Part shown: one piece after another, positions 38,176 through 44,100 of the stretch
Position numbering within the stretch: position 1 is the first letter of the stretch
How the letters are laid out: every line of letters starts with the position of its first letter
NCBI RefSeq assembly: GCF_033807575.1
Contig: NC_084729.1
Coordinates: forward strand, 7,998,001-8,062,000
Reading direction: 5' to 3'
Length of the DNA: 64,000 bases
From: Cydia pomonella
Taxonomy: Eukaryota > Arthropoda > Insecta > Lepidoptera > Tortricidae
Position numbers and translations under genes: made by a program
Notes under the pieces: generated by a model
Told to the model about the DNA's origin: nothing
The model's input: the letters and a program-made list of their open reading frames with translations, nothing else
Databases searched by the model: none

Positions 38176-41100
38176 TATTCAATATATAATATAAATAGAT
38201 AGAATTCGAACCAGAAAAGTAAAGGAAATTAAAAAAGTAGAAGTACTCAATGGAACTAGGAAGTCGTAACCAAAGCATCGGAAAGCCACAATTTTTTAAG
38301 CTTCTCCTTGAGTGATGCTACAGATTGGGATTGCCTCACGGACAATTTTATATGGAGCCTGATCCAAAACCAGAAATGAGAGTTAGGTCATTAGATAGGT
38401 ATTTCTATGTACTTCTGTTCGTTCTATGGGCACCAAGCGGAATTCCATTGCAGAACTGAGATATTTGTATTTTAGTCAAAATATCATCACCTTTATTACC
38501 TAGGCAATAGAGTCCAAGTAAGTAATTAATTTCTGCAAGGTAGATAGCGGCCACTTTTTGATATTAAATTGAACACATTTCAGTGAAATAATAAGGATCA
38601 AAGTCAAATGGCGTTCTAAAAGTTTGAATAATGTGTCGAAAGATGGCAGTAAGTTTACTGTGGCTACAAACATTAGTTTGATAATCTTCATTTATTTCAA
38701 ATTATCTTTGCTAAAGACTTTCGTAGTTAATGAGGGTTACCGTGTTTAATTTCGTCGCTAGGGGCGCTAGTGTAGACGTAGGTCTTTCAAAATGTCAAAT
38801 GCATTTGACGACCGGTTTGGCCTAGTGGGTAGTGACGCTGCCTACGAAGCTGATGGTCCCGGGTTCAAATCCTGGTAAGGGCATTTATACGTGTGATGAG
38901 CATGGATATTTTTTCCTGAGTCATGGGTGTTTTCTATGTATTTAAGTATTTATTAATATTTATATATTATATATATCGTTGTCTAAGTACCCTCAACACA
39001 AGCCTTATTGAGCTTACTGTGGGACTTAGTCAATTTGTGTAATAATGTCCTATAAAAAAAAAATAGAACATCGAGCAACACCGGGAAGGGAGCCATTCAT
39101 ACTATTTCCCTTCTGCCAAAGCATAGGTACAACTGTACCTATGTCGGTGCATGTTGTGACTCGTCCGTACACAAAAAGAGATCGAGGTGTGCAAGATTTG
39201 TCTTTGACGTGTGTCATTTTCTATGTATTTGTGTCGTCATTACAGATTGAATTTTGTATGTAGTGAGTGAGAAGTGCGACTGTGTGCACGTGTCCGCAAA
39301 AAATGGCAGAATGATTTGTTCGGTAAGATGTCGCTTAAGGCTCCTCCCTTCTGACGTGTCGGAAGCCGGTGTTGCTCGAAGGCATAGAACTTTTGGGGGT
39401 TGAAAGCTTTTTTATCGCGAATTTGACTCCTTATTCATAATTGCGGTAAATCTTTTTTACATTTTTAATTAGTCATGGTAAACATTAGATAGCTCAATAA
39501 AGTTAAAAAAAAAGTGTGAACTAAAATATATGCAAAATTAATCAGGTTCAAAAAGTTACATATTCAGACGTTAAAATACCTTTGTGTGATGTATTGATTT
39601 TTAAAAATAACCATAGCTGAATTTTGAGATCTGTTTTTCTGGACCTACATCTACAGTGGCGCCAACTGCTGAGCGCTAAAACCCCCCCATCATTGTGAAA
39701 ACGGACCGAACAGTATTTAGGGTTCCGTACCAAAAAGGTACAAAAGGAACCCTTATAGTGCGACTCTGTCCGTCAGTCTGTCACATTGATAAATATTTCG
39801 AGAACTACTTAAGCCATCGATTTGAAATTTGGAATATTTATGAACAACGCTAACCCAGACACATTGGAATTGTATTTAATTTATTTTATTTTTATTAATT
39901 ATGGAAAATGTCCAATATAAAGAGGGGGCAAAATTTCAATGTTTAGTTACTAGGTCAAGTGGGGTATCATTTGAAACAGCTCAAATTGGACATTACAAAA
40001 TGATTTTTTATTTATTTTTCTTAGTGAAAAAAAAAAGACTTACGAAGGAAAATGTGAAAAAAAAATACCGCTACCCTCATAATACCCCCTTATCTCTGAA
40101 GTTTACCAAAGAAAAATTATGAAATATTTACATAATAATAACATTATCATAAAGGTTACAGGAAAAATAAAATCAGACCTCTATCTTGATAACTTTTTTT
40201 TAAATAAAAAAAAAACATTTTATAATTTAATTCAATCCCGTTTGAGGGTGTTTATTATGATTATTATACTTGAAATTCTTATGAGATTTAACTAAAGACA
40301 CCTTCTTTCAAATAAAAAAAATATTGTTGAAATCGGTTCACATGATAAAGAATTATCCCTGAAAAACCAACAACTGTATGTATCATGTTGCGCCTTTGCC
40401 CATAGATGGCGCTGTACACAATTATTCTTAGTACAGTTCTGGTCAAAAGTCTTTCGTGATTGACATGAGAAAATTGAAAGTTTGTACGGAACCCACGGTG
40501 CGCGAGTTAAAAGAACTCGCACGTGACCGGTTTTTTAAAAATTGTCCGACTTCAAACTTTATGTATCCCAGAATTATTTTGCCTGGGTGTTTCATTTGTC
40601 TTCGTACTTAAATTATATTTACAGTACATATGGGGCTACTTTATAGCACTAGTGCGAAAAGTAGCATATTACGTTACTGTGTCGAACATTTAAAGGGCCA
40701 TATGTACTGTAAAACGTTGTACGATACATGTGCGAATAGGTAATTCGCAACTCGTGTCGATTTAAAACACTCCCTTCGGTCGTGTTTTAATTTATCGCCA
40801 CTCGTTTCGAATTTCCTATTTTTCGCACTTGTATCGTAATGTACTATTACAGTACATATGGGGCTACTTTATAGCACTAGTGCGAGAAGTAGCATATTAC
40901 GTTACTGTGTCGAACATTTAAAGGGCCATATGTACTGTAAAACGTTGTACGATACATGTGCGAATAGGTAATTCGCAACTCGTGTCGATTTAAAACACTC
41001 CCTTCGGTCGTGTTTTAATTTATCGCCACTCGTTTCGAATTTCCTATTTTTCGCACTTGTATCGTAATGTACTATTTTTTCACAGGAGCTCGGCACCATC

Positions 41101-44100
41101 CGCGACATTGAAGACGCCCGCTGCCTGCTCCTGCTGGGCGACTCGGTGACCACGGACCACATCTCGCCGGCCGGGGCCATCGCGCGGAACTCGCCCGCGG
41201 CGCGCTACCTCGCCGGCAGAGGGTATGTACGCCATCTGAGGACTTAGGGGGAAAATCTGTTCATTCTGAAGAAAAATACCTACATAATTAATTGTTTCTA
41301 GTTGCGTTGTATTGCGTTGGCCGAGAGACTCGACTGCCCGCTCACTAAATACTGGGTCGGTGTGGTGATTGGGAGGGATAAGTAGGGCAAAGCCTCTTGG
41401 TGAGGTGGTAAGGCATGGATTAGTTTGTAGTTGATTAACATAGATAATTAGATAGCTATTAAGATTTTTTACTAAAAGCGCTATGGATTCTTAATGGTCC
41501 GAAATAAACAATTTTTATTTTATTTTATTTATTTATTGTCTTAATAAATATTATTTTGTACACAGGCTCACCCCTCGCGAGTTTAATTCGTACGGCTCCC
41601 GTCGCGGCAACGACGCCATTATGTCGCGCGGAACGTTCGCGAACATTCGAATCGTGAACAAAATGGCGCCCGCTCCCGGACCGAGGACCATTCACCACCC
41701 AAGTGGGGACCTCATGGACATCTTCGACGCTGCTGACAGGTGAGACAGACAGACAGACAGACAGACGGACAGACCGAGGACCACTTACCACCCCAGAGGG
41801 GATCTCATGGACATTTTCGACGCCGCTGACAGGTGAGACAGACAGACAGACAGACAGACGGACAGACCGATGACCACTCACCACCCCAGCGGAGACCTCA
41901 TGGACATCTTCGACGCTGCTGACACGTGAGACAGACAGACAGACGGACAGACCGATGACCATTCACCACACCAGCGGGGACCTTATGGACATCTTCGACG
42001 CGGCTGACAGTTGAGACAGACAGACAGACAGACGAATAGACAGAGAGACCGAGAACTACTCACCACCTCATCGGGGACTTCATGGACATCTTCGACGCGG
42101 CTGACAGGTGAGACAAACAGACGGATCACGTCCGATACAAAAAATGGTATTCGAGTCCTTAGAGTACGTTCACACATATAAAAGAGTCTACCAAATATCA
42201 CGCTAGATGACGCTATACCGAGAACGGCGATTTTGTACATCGCGCTAACGAAATTGACGGAACCCTATTACTGAGACTCCGCTGTCCGTCCGGTCCGTCT
42301 GTTTGTCTTTCACCGGCCACAGAATAACTAATAGTACTACCGTACAGAAAATCCACTCCTTCAGAAAAGTCAGATTTAGGTATAAAATTATACCTACACT
42401 CGCCGCCTGCAAGCAAAATTGAAACTTATAACCGCGCACGAACCGTGAATCTTCTTTGCGCGCCGCAGTTTTATGACCCAGCTGTGAGTGCCGGCACAGG
42501 GTTGTCACTTGACAAGTTTTTGTACCTATACCTACTGATTATTTTTAAGGTAAATAATTATGTAGGAATTACAAACGTTGATTCTGTAAACATAAAATTT
42601 TTATCCGAAGATAGTATGTCTGATTCTCACGGAAGTACGAGTATATGTCGGTCAGTTCCTAATATTGTTTCTGGGCAACCAATATTCAATAAATTATTGA
42701 TGTTTATTTTAACTCTTACTAAGTAAGGACTCCGGAAACTAAAGAAGAAATGCGAACCGATCGGGCGCCGCCGCTTTTACGCTTGCTTCCAAGACGACGC
42801 GCCATAATCATAGTCTAAGAGCTGGCAACTTATTTATGTTAATTGTTAAGTTAGTTTATTGGACCGATGGGCGTTTAACTGGGTATTTGTAACGAAATAA
42901 AATACAAATAGGTACAAAAATCAAATGTGTTTATTACAACATTATCTTTTAATTGTTGTGTTTACTTTTAAGTATTATTTAATTGATTTATCCCCAATTT
43001 AAAAGTTCGATTATTAAATCTCAGAGTCGAAAATATACAATCTTAATAAATAGTCCGCAGGGAAACACGAACATGGCAATTACCTACATAAATGAATCTC
43101 TTGCAGTAATTGAAATATTTCACTTCGAGGATTTCCGTGTAAATAGTGCTTAAAATTGTGTGTAAATGCAATCCCTAATTTTTGAACGTACTCATTTATT
43201 TCCTGAGAAGGCACTCGGCGGCAAAATTTGTTCAACCTCTCGAGCTTCGAGGACATCGCACGCTCAAAATTCCACTATTTGAACCACTCGCTACGCTCGT
43301 GGATCAATTTTGAAAACGTTCGCTGCCTCGGGTCTCAATATAATCACAAGAAGTTAAACAACAACTTTGCCCCCTTGTATAATAAATAACTATTTAACCT
43401 ATGCGAGGAAACTACAATTTGTTTTCATTGCAACAATTCTTATTACATTAATAAATATTAATTATATGTAATATTTATTATTCAAAATAATCGTTTAAGT
43501 ATTATTAGTCTATCCAACAAGCTAATTAACGCGTGAACAACATATCAAAATCTAATTACTTTAACTCTCTAGAGGATAAAATGCAACTTTACTCACAGTT
43601 TTTGAAGGGTAAAATCAGCCTTTACGAGCGGGTGTGGTGAAGAATATGTTTTGTTGTGTGAATGTCGAAATTGTTGAAAAGAAAGTACGATTCGCGAAAA
43701 GGTCACTAGCTCTTAGACTATATCAATCATCAACCTACTTGACGACGCAATTATAGGTACTTACCTTCTTGTTTAACATTTTGTGATACCTTGTTGTTGA
43801 TATATGTGTGTACCTATAAGTTATTCATAAGGAATAATTTAGTAGGTGCTTAATAGACCTTACCCAGGCTATTGAAAAATTCTTAGAAGTAGGTATTTAT
43901 TTACCTAGTCTAAGCTTAGGAATGCATAATTCATTTTAATTTGGTCTAAAGCGCTTTAGTTTTATGCAAACAAAACAAATCAAAATGTTATCGAATTTGA
44001 TTAATGAGTATTTATGTTATGGTTTAAAGTTTAAATTCATCAAAATGACTTAACTTTCAATATCGACCAGAATTAAAAAAAAAATTATATCTGCTTCCTT

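Noticed and set aside
40902..41180. 92-codon minus-strand open frame
   Set aside because: Antisense of exon G joined to element P; the same C-terminal residues appear at another copy of the element, so it is repeat-derived.
41525..41962. 145-codon minus-strand open frame rich in SVCLSVS repeats
   Set aside because: It is the antisense of IRP1 exon H and its donor/CAGA array; the repeat comes from the tetranucleotide tract.
42445..42726. 93-codon plus-strand frame as a gene
   Set aside because: It lies in an IRP1 intron, shows no domain or compositional signal, and its start lies in repeat-like sequence; support is insufficient.
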